DNA from: Oceanospirillaceae bacterium
GTDB lineage: Bacteria > Pseudomonadota > Gammaproteobacteria > Pseudomonadales > Oceanobacteraceae
Length of the DNA: 64,000 nucleotides
Assembly (NCBI GenBank): GCA_024234265.1
Contig: JACKOM010000013.1
Coordinates: forward strand, 10,921 to 74,920
Reading direction: 5' to 3'
Position numbers and translations under genes: made by a program. Shown here piece by piece: positions 49,564 through 58,806 of this stretch (position 1 is the first letter of the stretch; each line of letters starts with the position of its first letter). The notes beneath the pieces were generated by a model. That model was not told the origin of the DNA and ran no database searches. It saw only the letters and a program-made list of their open reading frames with translations.

Positions 49564-51258
49564 ATGCCCCTGATTCAGCGCCGTCCGCTGGATTCATCCC
49601 TGCCATTAATACCGCGGATTTTAAAATCCCGTGGGCTGGATGCGGCTGCGCTGGAGTTTGGTCTGAAAAATCTGGCGGATTTTTCCTCCCTGAAAGATAT
49701 TGGCCGCGCGGTGGATTTATTAGTCACTGCCATTCGCCATAAAAAACGTATTTTAATTGTCGGTGATTTTGATGCCGACGGTGCCACCAGCACGGCGCTG
49801 GCGGTACATGCCTTACAAAAAATGGGCGCAGACTGGGTACATTATTTAGTGCCCAATCGTTTTGAATACGGTTACGGTTTATCTGCGGCTATTACCCAAT
49901 TGGCGTTTGCGCAATACAAGCCAGATTTATTAATTACCGTGGATAACGGCATCGCCAGTTTTGAAGGTGTCGCCCTCGCTAAACAATTAGGCATGCAGGT
50001 ATTAATTACCGATCACCACCTTGCCGCTGAAGTTTTGCCGGATGCCGATGCCATAGTGAACCCTAATCAGCCGGGCTGTTTATTTCCCTCCAAGGCGGCC
50101 TGCGGTTGTGCGGTGATTTTTTATGTGATGTGCGCATTAAAACGCCGCCTGGTGGATGAAAATCTGTTAACCGACAGTGCGCTGAATATGGCGGATTATC
50201 TCGATTTGGTGGCTTTGGCCAGCGTGGCGGATGTGGTGCCTTTGGATAATAACAACCGCATTCTGGTTGAGCAGGGCCTGCGCCGTATCCGTAAGGGTTT
50301 TGCGCGCCCCGGCATTATGGCGCTGTTAAAAATATCCGGTAAATTCGCCGAGCGTCTGGCCAGCAAGGATTTTGGTTTTGCCCTGGGGCCGCGTTTAAAT
50401 GCGGCGGGGCGCATGGATGATATGAGCATCGGCATTGAATGCCTGCTGACAAATAATGCCCATACTGCCGATGAATTTGCGCGCCTGCTCGATGAATTAA
50501 ATCAGGACCGTAAAGCCGTTGAAGGTGTGATGCAGCAAGAGGCCCTGCGTCAGCTCGAAGCGCTGCGCTTTGATGAAAACAATATGCCCGCGGCCCTGTG
50601 TTTGTTTAATCCTGACTGGCACCAGGGGGTGGTGGGGTTATTGGCCTCGCGCATTAAAGAGCGTTATCACCGCCCGGTGATTGCGTTTGCCCCCGCGGAT
50701 AACGCTGAAATAAAAGGCTCTGCCCGTTCAATCCCTGGTTTTCATTTGCGCGATGCGCTGGATGTGGTGGCAAAACGCAAACCCCATTTATTAAGTAAAT
50801 TTGGTGGCCATGCCATGGCCGCCGGGCTGAGTTTACGCAGTACGGATTTTGCCGAATTTACCCAGGCTTTTACCCAGGTGGCCAGTGAGCAAATTACCCC
50901 TGAGCAACTGGTACATACTGTGCTGAGTGATGGCCCGCTCGCTGCACACGAATACACATTGGAAAATGCCCATCAGTTACGGTTTTGCGCGCCCTGGGGG
51001 CAGCAATTTCCTGAGCCGGTTTTTGATGATGAATTTTTTATTCAAAGCCAGCGTCTGCTCGGTGAAAAACATTTGAAGATGACAGTGAAGCCCGTGAATG
51101 GCGGCCCGCTGATGGATGCCATTGCGTTTAATGTGGATGTGAAAGCCTGGCCGAATAATCAATGCCAGCGGGTGCATTTAGTTTTTGAGATGGATGCGAA
51201 TTTTTTCCGCGAGCAATGGACATTGCAATTGATGGTGCGCGATATCCGCGCACTTTAA
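49564..51258 (+). CDS. recJ: Single-stranded-DNA-specific exonuclease RecJ
   Basis: This 564-aa 5'-3' exonuclease acts in RecF recombination, base excision and mismatch repair. DHH-family motifs are visible: ILIVGDFDADGATST near residues 62-76, LLITVDNGIAS near 119-129, LITDHHLAAE near 149-158 and the DHHA1 motif KFGGHAMAAGLSL near 413-425. The C-terminal OB domain is intact. GGAG precedes the ATG by 8 bases. The TAA lies within the target duplication of MITE copy 3, which starts directly after it. Confidence 0.96.
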   Translation: MPLIQRRPLDSSLPLIPRILKSRGLDAAALEFGLKNLADFSSLKDIGRAVDLLVTAIRHKKRILIVGDFDADGATSTALAVHALQKMGADWVHYLVPNRFEYGYGLSAAITQLAFAQYKPDLLITVDNGIASFEGVALAKQLGMQVLITDHHLAAEVLPDADAIVNPNQPGCLFPSKAACGCAVIFYVMCALKRRLVDENLLTDSALNMADYLDLVALASVADVVPLDNNNRILVEQGLRRIRKGFARPGIMALLKISGKFAERLASKDFGFALGPRLNAAGRMDDMSIGIECLLTNNAHTADEFARLLDELNQDRKAVEGVMQQEALRQLEALRFDENNMPAALCLFNPDWHQGVVGLLASRIKERYHRPVIAFAPADNAEIKGSARSIPGFHLRDALDVVAKRKPHLLSKFGGHAMAAGLSLRSTDFAEFTQAFTQVASEQITPEQLVHTVLSDGPLAAHEYTLENAHQLRFCAPWGQQFPEPVFDDEFFIQSQRLLGEKHLKMTVKPVNGGPLMDAIAFNVDVKAWPNNQCQRVHLVFEMDANFFREQWTLQLMVRDIRAL

Positions 51259-51521
51259 GGAACCTCTGAATAACTCTGCACAGCGCCGCGCATGTGCTGC
51301 CAGTTGAGATTGGCAAGGCGGCGATTGATGGAAATGACGGGGCCGATTCAAAATCGCCAACACAGCCAGATCAGCTGGCAGCCTGCGCCCTGCAGGGCTT
51401 TGCGAAACAAACCAGCTCTGTGTTGCAGCTTTTTGACGTAACCCGTTATGCCTGCAAAGCTGCGCCTTGATCTGATTTATTTCGTAAAGCCGACGCGGGC
51501 ACTGAGTTATTCAGAGGTTCC
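51259..51521. mobile_element. MITE family A, copy 3 (263 bp)
   Basis: Terminal repeats are GGAACCTCTGAATAACTC, with a perfect TTAA duplication at 51255-51258 and 51522-51525. It has the same orientation as copy 2 and is very similar to it inside. It is inserted exactly between the stop codons of recJ and the convergent gene, disrupting neither. Confidence 0.92.
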
Positions 51522-51525
51522 TTAA

Positions 51526-52815
51526 TTATTCCGCAGCGCTGTTTTCTGCCTGCTGCTGTTGCGCCTGTATTTCGTCGAGTTTAATTTTTTCGGCAATCAG
51601 CCACAGCCTGTCATGACCCCACACGGCTAAATTGCCATACTGAAAACAGGGCACACCCCAGAAGCCTAATTGCTGCAGGGATTCAAGATTCACCTGCGCC
51701 CAGTTCTGCCACTGCTTGTTATGCAGTTGTTGTTGCGCTTCATGCCAATCCAATGCAGCGGTATGCAAAATGCGTTGCAGGCCTTTATCGGTTTCTGCGC
51801 GAATACCCTCGGCATTCACCCCGTGGGCAAAGGCGGTTAAAAAGCGAATGCCCTTACCCTTGGATTTGGCCCACTCATAGAGCGCGTAACAACGTTCCAC
51901 CCCGGCACCGAGCGGGTCTGCCACAAAACCGTAGGGAATGCGGTAATAATTAGCGAGGCGTTTGGTATCGCTGAATATGTACATTTTTTTATTATCCGGC
52001 ACCTGCATGCCACGCATCACCATGGGCATCACCGGGCGCACCTCTAACGGAATTTGCGCCGTTGCACATAAGCGCCGTGCCAGCACTAAGCCAAGATAGG
52101 AATAGGGGCTGCGCATGGAAAAATACATAATCAAAGGTTTGCGGCTCAGGCTCACCGGGCTGGGCCACTGCTGCTGGTTGCACAGGGTTTTAACAAAAAA
52201 AGGCGTGCCACTGGCAAAACCTTCATCAATTAAACGTTGCTCAAGAAAACCCAAACGGTCCACGCCCCAGTACCATTCCCCTTCACAATAAATATTGCCA
52301 GTCAGGTAGTGGCCCATTTTTTTTAAGCGCTGTTCGTTAGCACGGAAGAGGGGTTCGAATTCTTGTTTTTCACTCAGAAATTCACTGCCACCAAAGGCGG
52401 CGAGAAATAAATTGCGCACATGGTGCAGTGGCGCTTTGATGCTTTCCAGATAGGCCGCTTGTTGTTGCAGCTGACGTAAATCCAGCGGTGCCGGAAACTG
52501 GCGTGGCAGGGGGAAACGGTAAAGGGCACACAGGGCTTGTGCATCCTGCAGGGCCCATTTATGCCAGGCCGCGGTGTCGGGGTACATATCGCCCTGCAGG
52601 CGGGCCACAAAGTGATAATCAATTTCCACGGAATATTTATCGCGGAAGGTATGCAGGGCCTGAATTAATACAAAACTGTAAGGATCGTTCACCCGCAGAA
52701 ATACCGTCAGGTGTGGCACACTGCCGCGGCGCAAACGATATAAACGGCGTTTAAATGCTAACAGCCCGTCGCTGCTGATAAAGCGCGCGAGATAGGGCAT
52801 TAAAAGGGCCTTCAT
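51526..52815 (-). CDS. Tandem DsbA/HCCA-isomerase-like thioredoxin-fold protein
   Basis: This 429-aa protein consists of two thioredoxin-like domains of the DsbA/2-hydroxychromene-2-carboxylate isomerase group. Domain 1 starts at HLTVFLRVNDPYSFVLIQAL (residues about 34-53) and domain 2 at LIMYFSMRSPYSYLGLVLAR (about 235-254). Both have the SPYSY/DPYSF loop in place of the CxxC of DsbA, so redox activity is unlikely and a glutathione-dependent isomerase-like role is possible. The end has WGVPCFQYGNLAVWGHDRL. The ATG at 52815 has AGGAA upstream. The substrate is unknown. Confidence 0.85.
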   Translation of the reverse strand: MKALLMPYLARFISSDGLLAFKRRLYRLRRGSVPHLTVFLRVNDPYSFVLIQALHTFRDKYSVEIDYHFVARLQGDMYPDTAAWHKWALQDAQALCALYRFPLPRQFPAPLDLRQLQQQAAYLESIKAPLHHVRNLFLAAFGGSEFLSEKQEFEPLFRANEQRLKKMGHYLTGNIYCEGEWYWGVDRLGFLEQRLIDEGFASGTPFFVKTLCNQQQWPSPVSLSRKPLIMYFSMRSPYSYLGLVLARRLCATAQIPLEVRPVMPMVMRGMQVPDNKKMYIFSDTKRLANYYRIPYGFVADPLGAGVERCYALYEWAKSKGKGIRFLTAFAHGVNAEGIRAETDKGLQRILHTAALDWHEAQQQLHNKQWQNWAQVNLESLQQLGFWGVPCFQYGNLAVWGHDRLWLIAEKIKLDEIQAQQQQAENSAAE

Positions 52816-53098
52816 GGCGTGTTCCTGCTGACAGATGCAAGGAACGGTAACGGCAGCGGCGTGTGATTTCAAGTTTTGCGCTGCGATATCACGGGGCAAT
52901 ATAAAGTCGATGTGAAAAATGGCCTTTTATGCTGCGCAAAAATAACACGCCTGTGGCGTATTTTTTCCCGACTGTGAAAAACGTTCAGATTTCATAGCCT
53001 TATCGCTTTACTTACAAATTGTTGCAAAGCATTTCTTGAGTTTGAAAGGCCGCTGTAACACATTCGGACAGATAACAATAAAAACAGGATGTTTCGTT

Positions 53099-54736
53099 AT
53101 GCTGGCAGATATGCAGAACGGTCCTTTGTTGGTCAGTCATTTACTTGAACATGCTGCGCGTGTGTATCCGCAACAACGGATTATCAGCCGCACGGTTCAG
53201 GGTGAACGTCACGAATATACTTACCAGCAGGCCCATCAGCGCAGTAAACAACTGGCCATGGCCCTGCAGGATTTGGGTGTGCGCCGTGGTGATGTGGTCG
53301 CAACCCTGGCATGGAATACCTACCGCCACTTCGAATGCTGGTATGGCATCTCGGGCATGGGCGCCATTTTACACACCATTAATCCGCGTCTTTTTGCTGA
53401 GCAGCTCAGCTACATAGTGAATCACGCCGCTGACAGTTACATCATCACCGACCTTACATTTGTGCCTTTGCTGGAAGCCCTGGCCCCCCAGCTGAAAACC
53501 GTAAAAGGTTATATCGTGATGTGTGCTGCGGATGAAATGCCCGGCGCCAAGCTGCCCAATATGCTGTGTTATGAAACCCTGCTGGCGGCCCAGAGCGGCG
53601 ATTACAACTGGCCGGAATTTGAAGAAAACAGCGCCTGCTCCCTGTGTTATACCTCGGGCACCACGGGTAATCCCAAGGGTGTGTTATACAGCCACAGGTC
53701 CAGCGTACTGCATAGTTTTGCGGTGTGTGCCCGTTCGGGCATGGGGCTGGATGCCAGTGAAACCGTATTACCCATAGTGCCCATGTTCCATGCCAACGCC
53801 TGGGGCCTGGTTTATGCCTGCGCCATGGCGGGTTGCCGTATCGTTCTGCCCGGCCCCCATTTGGATGGCGCCAGTATCTGCAGCCTGATTAACGACGAGC
53901 AGGTGGATTTCACCGCCGCGGTGCCCACCGTATGGAGCATGTTGCTGGCGTACATGGAGTCGAGCGGTAAACGCATCGATTGCCTGCAAAGTGTGATTAT
54001 TGGTGGTTCGGCGGTGCCGGCTGCGATGATCGAGAGTTTTGAGCAAAAATACGGCGTGGAAGTCTGGCAGGCCTGGGGCATGACAGAATTAAGCCCCCTT
54101 GGCAGCATCAATAAACCCCTGCGTGGCCAGCGTGATTTACCCTATGCCGAGCAACTGGCGATCAAAGTCAAACAGGGTCGGGCGGTTTTTGGGGTGGAGA
54201 TGAAAATAGTCGGCCCCGATAACCGGGCTTTGCCCCACGATGGTAAAGCCTTCGGGCGCCTGATGGTACGCGGCCCCTGGGTCGTAGAGCGTTATTTCCG
54301 CGCCACTGAACCGGCCACGGACTGCGATGGCTGGTTCGATACCGGCGATGTGGCCACCATAGATGCACTTGGCAATATGCAGATCACCGACCGCAGCAAA
54401 GACGTCATCAAATCCGGCGGTGAATGGATCAGCTCGATTGATCTTGAAAACGCCGCCGTGGGGCATACGGATATCCGCGAAGCGGCAGTGATAGGCATGT
54501 ACCACCCGAAATGGGATGAACGCCCATTGCTGATAGTGGTGCTGCGCGAGCCACAAAAACCGTTCAACAAAGCCTCCCTGCAGGCCTATCTGGAAACCAA
54601 GGTGGCTAAATGGTGGTTGCCCGACGCCATTGAGGTCGTTACCGAAATCCCCCACACCGCCACGGGCAAAATCAACAAAGTGGCCCTGCGCGAGCAGTTT
54701 GCCGAGCGGGTAAAAGGTGGGCAGCTCATAACCTGA
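53099..54736 (+). CDS. Acyl-CoA synthetase (AMP-forming, DmdB/medium-long chain type)
   Basis: This 545-aa ANL-family enzyme activates a carboxylic acid to its CoA thioester through an acyl-AMP. The P-loop CYTSGTTGNPKGVLYSHRS lies near residues 182-200, the A5 motif WGMTELSPLG near 325-334, the A7 motif DGWFDTGDVA near 411-420 and the A10 lysine PHTATGKINKVALR near 519-532. The closest types are long-chain fatty acid and 3-methylmercaptopropionyl-CoA ligases; the true substrate is open. The acyl-CoA dehydrogenase and CaiB-type transferase at the end of the window fit a shared fatty or branched acid metabolism. Confidence 0.92.
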   Translation: MLADMQNGPLLVSHLLEHAARVYPQQRIISRTVQGERHEYTYQQAHQRSKQLAMALQDLGVRRGDVVATLAWNTYRHFECWYGISGMGAILHTINPRLFAEQLSYIVNHAADSYIITDLTFVPLLEALAPQLKTVKGYIVMCAADEMPGAKLPNMLCYETLLAAQSGDYNWPEFEENSACSLCYTSGTTGNPKGVLYSHRSSVLHSFAVCARSGMGLDASETVLPIVPMFHANAWGLVYACAMAGCRIVLPGPHLDGASICSLINDEQVDFTAAVPTVWSMLLAYMESSGKRIDCLQSVIIGGSAVPAAMIESFEQKYGVEVWQAWGMTELSPLGSINKPLRGQRDLPYAEQLAIKVKQGRAVFGVEMKIVGPDNRALPHDGKAFGRLMVRGPWVVERYFRATEPATDCDGWFDTGDVATIDALGNMQITDRSKDVIKSGGEWISSIDLENAAVGHTDIREAAVIGMYHPKWDERPLLIVVLREPQKPFNKASLQAYLETKVAKWWLPDAIEVVTEIPHTATGKINKVALREQFAERVKGGQLIT

Positions 54737-54846
54737 TGGCATTTGCCGGGCGCGGCATGGTTAGAAAATGACTATAGGTGGTTAAATTTTAATCATGTCA
54801 CGTTTGGCAGGTTATACTGTCAGCACAGCTTTTTTAGAGGGTCCCT

Positions 54847-55971
54847 ATGCGGGCATTCCAACTGACTGTGCTGAGCCTACTGCTCTGCGCCGCTGCTGCG
54901 GGCATCTGGTATTTTTACCGCCCTGAGCCACCAGTGCAGATAGTCCTGATTACCGATGAGCAGGGTGAATACCGTTTGCTTAGCCAGGGCCTGCAGGCCA
55001 GTTTGCAACGCGGCTTGCAGAACTGGCGGCGTGAATATCACATTCAGCTTTTACCCTATGCCTCTGATCTTAAAGCTCTGGCACAACATTTCCCTCCGCC
55101 TGCAAAAATTGATTTAGTTATCGGCTGTGTGGATTCCCCCTGCGCCCGTCAGGTGCTGGGCCTGCTTGAAAATACGCCGGTCCCGTTTTTCTTCACGGGT
55201 AATTCTGAAGGGCTGCTGCAACACCCCCGTTTATGGCACTTGGGGGCTATCAGTAATCAATCAATATTTCCTGCTCTGGCCATGGCATTACAAACACATA
55301 CCGGTGGTATTTATTTTGTAGGGCAGGAATCTGTGCAATCACGTATGCAGGCCGCATTGTTAAGTGAATATGCCCAGCTGCATAAAGCCACCTGGCAGGG
55401 TGAAGTGTTTGTGCGGGCCGACAGCGATTGGCAAACCCTGCGTGGTGATTTGCAAAAACAGCAACCCGCTATTCTGATTAATGCACAGTGCGGTTTAGCG
55501 GGTATGGCGTTATACGAAAAAATTCCCCGCAGTAAAGCCTTAATTATTAATACGTGCCTGAATGAATACGAAGCAGCATTGCTGGCTGAACATGCCAGCG
55601 GTGATTGGTTTTTAAGTGTTTATCAGCCCGGTGTGGATGGATTCTCTCAGCAGGAAAAAATGGTCAGCCTTGCTGTGGGATTGCTTGAGCCCTTGCAGAA
55701 AAAAACCTTTAAAGCATCCTATTTATCCATTCAATTACGTAATCAGAATTTTTTGCAGGGTAATGATATGAGTGTGGTTGATAATGACAACCAACACATC
55801 TGGCACGATTTATATATTTACAGTATGGATACAACAGGAAAACTGAAAACACTCTATGCCCAAACCTTTTCGCAACGCCCAGAATTAGTTCCGTCACAAC
55901 GCTCACCATCGCAATGGGAGCTTGATGCCTTGATTTACTGGCGAAACAGGGGAGGAAAATGGCGCGAATAA
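54847..55971 (+). CDS. Periplasmic substrate-binding-like protein paired with sensor kinase
   Basis: This 374-aa protein has an N-terminal membrane or signal segment (residues 4-22) and a type I periplasmic-binding fold (VQIVLITDEQGEYRLLSQGL, FFFTGNSEGLLQH, GGIYFVGQESVQSRMQAALL). Its stop overlaps the start of the histidine kinase gene by 13 bp. No permease genes follow, so it is more likely a ligand sensor for the kinase than a transport component, in the manner of LuxP with LuxQ; this is inference. The ligand is unknown. Confidence 0.8.
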   Translation: MRAFQLTVLSLLLCAAAAGIWYFYRPEPPVQIVLITDEQGEYRLLSQGLQASLQRGLQNWRREYHIQLLPYASDLKALAQHFPPPAKIDLVIGCVDSPCARQVLGLLENTPVPFFFTGNSEGLLQHPRLWHLGAISNQSIFPALAMALQTHTGGIYFVGQESVQSRMQAALLSEYAQLHKATWQGEVFVRADSDWQTLRGDLQKQQPAILINAQCGLAGMALYEKIPRSKALIINTCLNEYEAALLAEHASGDWFLSVYQPGVDGFSQQEKMVSLAVGLLEPLQKKTFKASYLSIQLRNQNFLQGNDMSVVDNDNQHIWHDLYIYSMDTTGKLKTLYAQTFSQRPELVPSQRSPSQWELDALIYWRNRGGKWRE

Positions 55972-57944
55972 CAGATTTTTTTGTCAGAATTTACCGGCGC
56001 GTTCTTGTACACCATGCAAGGCATTTATCTGCACAATTAATGTTTTACCTGCTGTTAATAGGTTTATTACCGGTTTTTATCGCAGGTTATGTGGTGAACG
56101 CTCAATTTGAATCCAACCTGCTTGCGCAAACAGAACAGGATTTAAAACATCGCTTGGGTGAAATGAACGACGGCATAGAAACGTATTTCCGGACCCAGGA
56201 AAAAAATCTGCGGACATTTGCTTCGACGCCTACCTTGCAAAAAATTATGCAAGAATCAATCGCCGCTTATGTGCAGGATGGTGCAGATGGCCTCGCCTTG
56301 CAGGAAGTGGAAGATAAATACGCAGATTTTTTATCGGCTTATGCGGAAAATAATTTTTACACGGATATCTATTTAGTTTCGAAAGATGGTGATGTGTTAA
56401 TCAGCCTTTTACATGGAACTGGCCACGGTGTGAATTTACAGCAGGCCGGGTGGGGCGAGCGTTCCATGGGTGCAGTATTTAAACAAAGCATGTCTGTTTT
56501 TCAAGTGCTCACCTCCTATCCGGAAGTGGATGAAGAGCATGGTGTGTATGTATACGTAGCTTCACCCGTACAGGTAAATGACGAAATTATTGGCAGTGTT
56601 ATGTTGAAAGTGAATATGAAAAATATCCAGATTTTTTATCTGGATTCTTTGCAGTTAACCGATGATATTCACATGATAGTTGCGCAAAACGTCGCGGGTA
56701 AATGGCAGCGGGTTTATCTCAGTGGCTTGAGTGATGAAAAAACATTGTCACCCTGGGAGATTAATAATCTGCAGCAACATATCCTGCATATGAATCACAT
56801 GCTGAAAAACCAGAATTATTATGAGGTATCCAGCTATTTGCCAACATTTGCTGCCTTTGTTGTATTGGGGGTGCCCCAGGCATACGTGATGGCTGATGTG
56901 CAGCGCAGCCGCTGGTTAGTGCTGCTGTTTATGCTGGTCAGCGCTCTGGTGATTGTATTGCTGGCATCCCGGTTGGCGAGTAATTTTATTCGCCCTATCC
57001 GCGAATTGGGGCGTAGTTTTCAGGCATTAGGGCATGGTGAAACCAGGGTGAGTGTTGCGATAGAACGCCAGGATGAAATCGGATTGCTGGCCCGGCAATT
57101 TAATGAAATGGCCGATAATCTGCAAAAAACAAAAAGTCAGTTAGTTCAGAGTGAAAAACTCGCATCAATTGGCCATCTTGCTGCCGGCGTGGCCCATGAA
57201 ATTAATAACCCCATGGGTATAGTGACGGCAAACGTTTCAACCCTCGATGAATATGTTCGGCAGTTAATTGCGTGTGTAGAGTGCCTGAATACGGCTGATG
57301 TTTCAGCGCAACAGGAACTTGTTGCACGTATGCAAGCTTTATATCGTCAGCAGGATTTAAAGTTTGTCTGCGAAGATACGGGCAGCTTATTACAGGAAAC
57401 CAACCAAAATTTGAGCAGGGTGCGCGATATCGTCAGCAGTATGCAGGTATTTGCGGAAATAGATAAAGAAGACGTAGTTGCCTGTGATCTTGTGGCATTA
57501 ATGGACAGTTGTCTGGCAGAAATAACCACGCAGATTACCGGGCATATTAATTTGCTGCGTGAATATGACGGTGCAGAACCCGTGCAAGGCCGTCCTAAAC
57601 AGTTAAAAAGGGCTTTTTTGCATGTGCTGGATAACGCCCTTAAAGCGGTTGAGCAAAAAGAGCACGGTATTATTCGTGTTCGTATACAGCATCAGGAAGG
57701 GATGGCGGTTATCAGCATTGATGATAATGGCGTTGGCATTTCGCCAGATAATAAGGACAAAATATTTAATCCCTTTTTTACTACCCGCGCTGTAGGTCAG
57801 GGGCTTGGTATGGGCTTATCGGTGACCTACAGCATTATCACTGCCCACGGCGGTGATATCAGTGCAGCCAGTCGTGAGGGTAAAGGTACCCGTATTTGTA
57901 TACGTTTGCCCTCGGGTGTGGATGTAGTGGCTAGCAATACGTAA
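55959..57944 (+). CDS. Membrane sensor histidine kinase
   Basis: This 661-aa kinase has TM1 at about residues 24-48, a large periplasmic sensor of dCache style (to about 315), TM2 at about 322-343, HAMP at about 344-396 and a coiled linker. The HisKA box is GHLAAGVAHEINNPMG (His near residue 412), and the ATP-binding domain has N-box LDNALKAV, DDNGVGIS and GLGMGLSV. It overlaps the binding-protein gene upstream. No response regulator gene follows, so its partner is encoded elsewhere. Confidence 0.93.
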   Translation: MARITDFFVRIYRRVLVHHARHLSAQLMFYLLLIGLLPVFIAGYVVNAQFESNLLAQTEQDLKHRLGEMNDGIETYFRTQEKNLRTFASTPTLQKIMQESIAAYVQDGADGLALQEVEDKYADFLSAYAENNFYTDIYLVSKDGDVLISLLHGTGHGVNLQQAGWGERSMGAVFKQSMSVFQVLTSYPEVDEEHGVYVYVASPVQVNDEIIGSVMLKVNMKNIQIFYLDSLQLTDDIHMIVAQNVAGKWQRVYLSGLSDEKTLSPWEINNLQQHILHMNHMLKNQNYYEVSSYLPTFAAFVVLGVPQAYVMADVQRSRWLVLLFMLVSALVIVLLASRLASNFIRPIRELGRSFQALGHGETRVSVAIERQDEIGLLARQFNEMADNLQKTKSQLVQSEKLASIGHLAAGVAHEINNPMGIVTANVSTLDEYVRQLIACVECLNTADVSAQQELVARMQALYRQQDLKFVCEDTGSLLQETNQNLSRVRDIVSSMQVFAEIDKEDVVACDLVALMDSCLAEITTQITGHINLLREYDGAEPVQGRPKQLKRAFLHVLDNALKAVEQKEHGIIRVRIQHQEGMAVISIDDNGVGISPDNKDKIFNPFFTTRAVGQGLGMGLSVTYSIITAHGGDISAASREGKGTRICIRLPSGVDVVASNT

Positions 57945-58113
57945 ACAATTGTCTGAATTCAGTCTGATGTAGTCTCTGATGATGCAGAACATTGCCCGCT
58001 GATGCGCCAGCTGTTACTGTGCCCGCAATCAGGGCGATGGTCTTGAAATAGTCGCAAAGTGAGTATGTGTGTCCGGATGCAGGCACACCCTGCAAATACA
58101 TGGAGTGTCAGGT

Positions 58114-58542
58114 ATGTTAAATACCGGTGTGGTTTTGAGATCAATTCTACCGTTCATATTTTTTGTCAGTGCAATATTTTCTGGTCATGTATCCGCTGAA
58201 ATATATAAGTGGGCAGATGAAGATGGCCGTGTGCATTATTCCGATAAAAAAGCCGATGCGGGACAGGTGAAAGCGCAAGAAGTGGATGTAAGACTGACGC
58301 CTAACAGAATTCCTAAGGTTACCTCGAAACTTTCTGCCCCCGGTGCCAGTACACAACCCCCTGCTAATAAACCCAAAAAACAGGAAACCCTGGCGGGTAA
58401 GAGTGGCGAAGAGGAGGTTGATCCACGCTGCACCCTGGCGCGCAATATCATCAGTGGCCGCGCACGGCTGAGAAATGGCTTGCCAACCGGTCCCCATGAA
58501 ATAGAAGTGGCCCAGCGGGATATTAAAAAGTTTTGTAATTAA
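58114..58542 (+). CDS. DUF4124 domain secreted protein
   Basis: This 142-aa protein has an N-terminal signal peptide (residues 1-28, ending FSGHVSA) followed at once by the DUF4124 signature EIYKWADEDGRVHYSDKKA. A Pro/Lys-rich linker leads to a C-terminal segment with CTLARNIISGRARL and a final cysteine pair partner. DUF4124 proteins are exported, beta-rich and functionally unassigned. The ATG at 58114 has GGAGTGTCAGG upstream. A terminator follows. Confidence 0.85.
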   Translation: MLNTGVVLRSILPFIFFVSAIFSGHVSAEIYKWADEDGRVHYSDKKADAGQVKAQEVDVRLTPNRIPKVTSKLSAPGASTQPPANKPKKQETLAGKSGEEEVDPRCTLARNIISGRARLRNGLPTGPHEIEVAQRDIKKFCN

Positions 58543-58574
58543 GTTGGCCCAACAGGCCCTGGCGTAAATTGCAT

Positions 58575-58602
58575 AAAAATCCCCGGCATGCCGGGGATTT
58601 TT
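58575..58602. terminator. Bidirectional terminator
   Basis: AAAAATCCCCGGCA and TGCCGGGGATTTTT form a perfect stem. It follows the DUF4124 gene and directly abuts the acyl-CoA dehydrogenase remnant. Confidence 0.93.
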
Positions 58603-58604
58603 GT

Positions 58605-58671
58605 TTACAGCATACTGTGTGCGCCAATTTCCCCCATGATTGCGTTGTTACCGGCAAAGATCTTGTACCCC
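58605..58671 (-). pseudogene. Remnant of an acyl-CoA dehydrogenase 3' end
   Basis: Read on the minus strand, this translates as GYKIFAGNNAIMGEIGAHSML followed by TAA, aligned with the C-terminus of the intact gene at 61204-62343 (VQKIYAGTNEIMKEIVARSML). No matching sequence could be followed further upstream. The fragment lies next to a terminator, as the end of the intact gene does. It is either a decayed second dehydrogenase gene or a scar of a local duplication. Confidence 0.75.
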
Positions 58672-58806
58672 ACTAACTGGCCCTGTGACAGGTAAAGGTG
58701 CCCAGACCGATACGCTTGCCCAGGCATTGAGATATCAACCGGTTCAGCAACTTGGCGATGCGTGAAAATCGTCTAGAGTTAGTGTGTCCTGTTCCGGAGC
58801 TAGGAT

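Noticed and set aside
58672..58740. Further upstream part of the dehydrogenase remnant
   Set aside because: Translation in the remnant's frame and neighbouring frames gave no convincing match to the intact protein.
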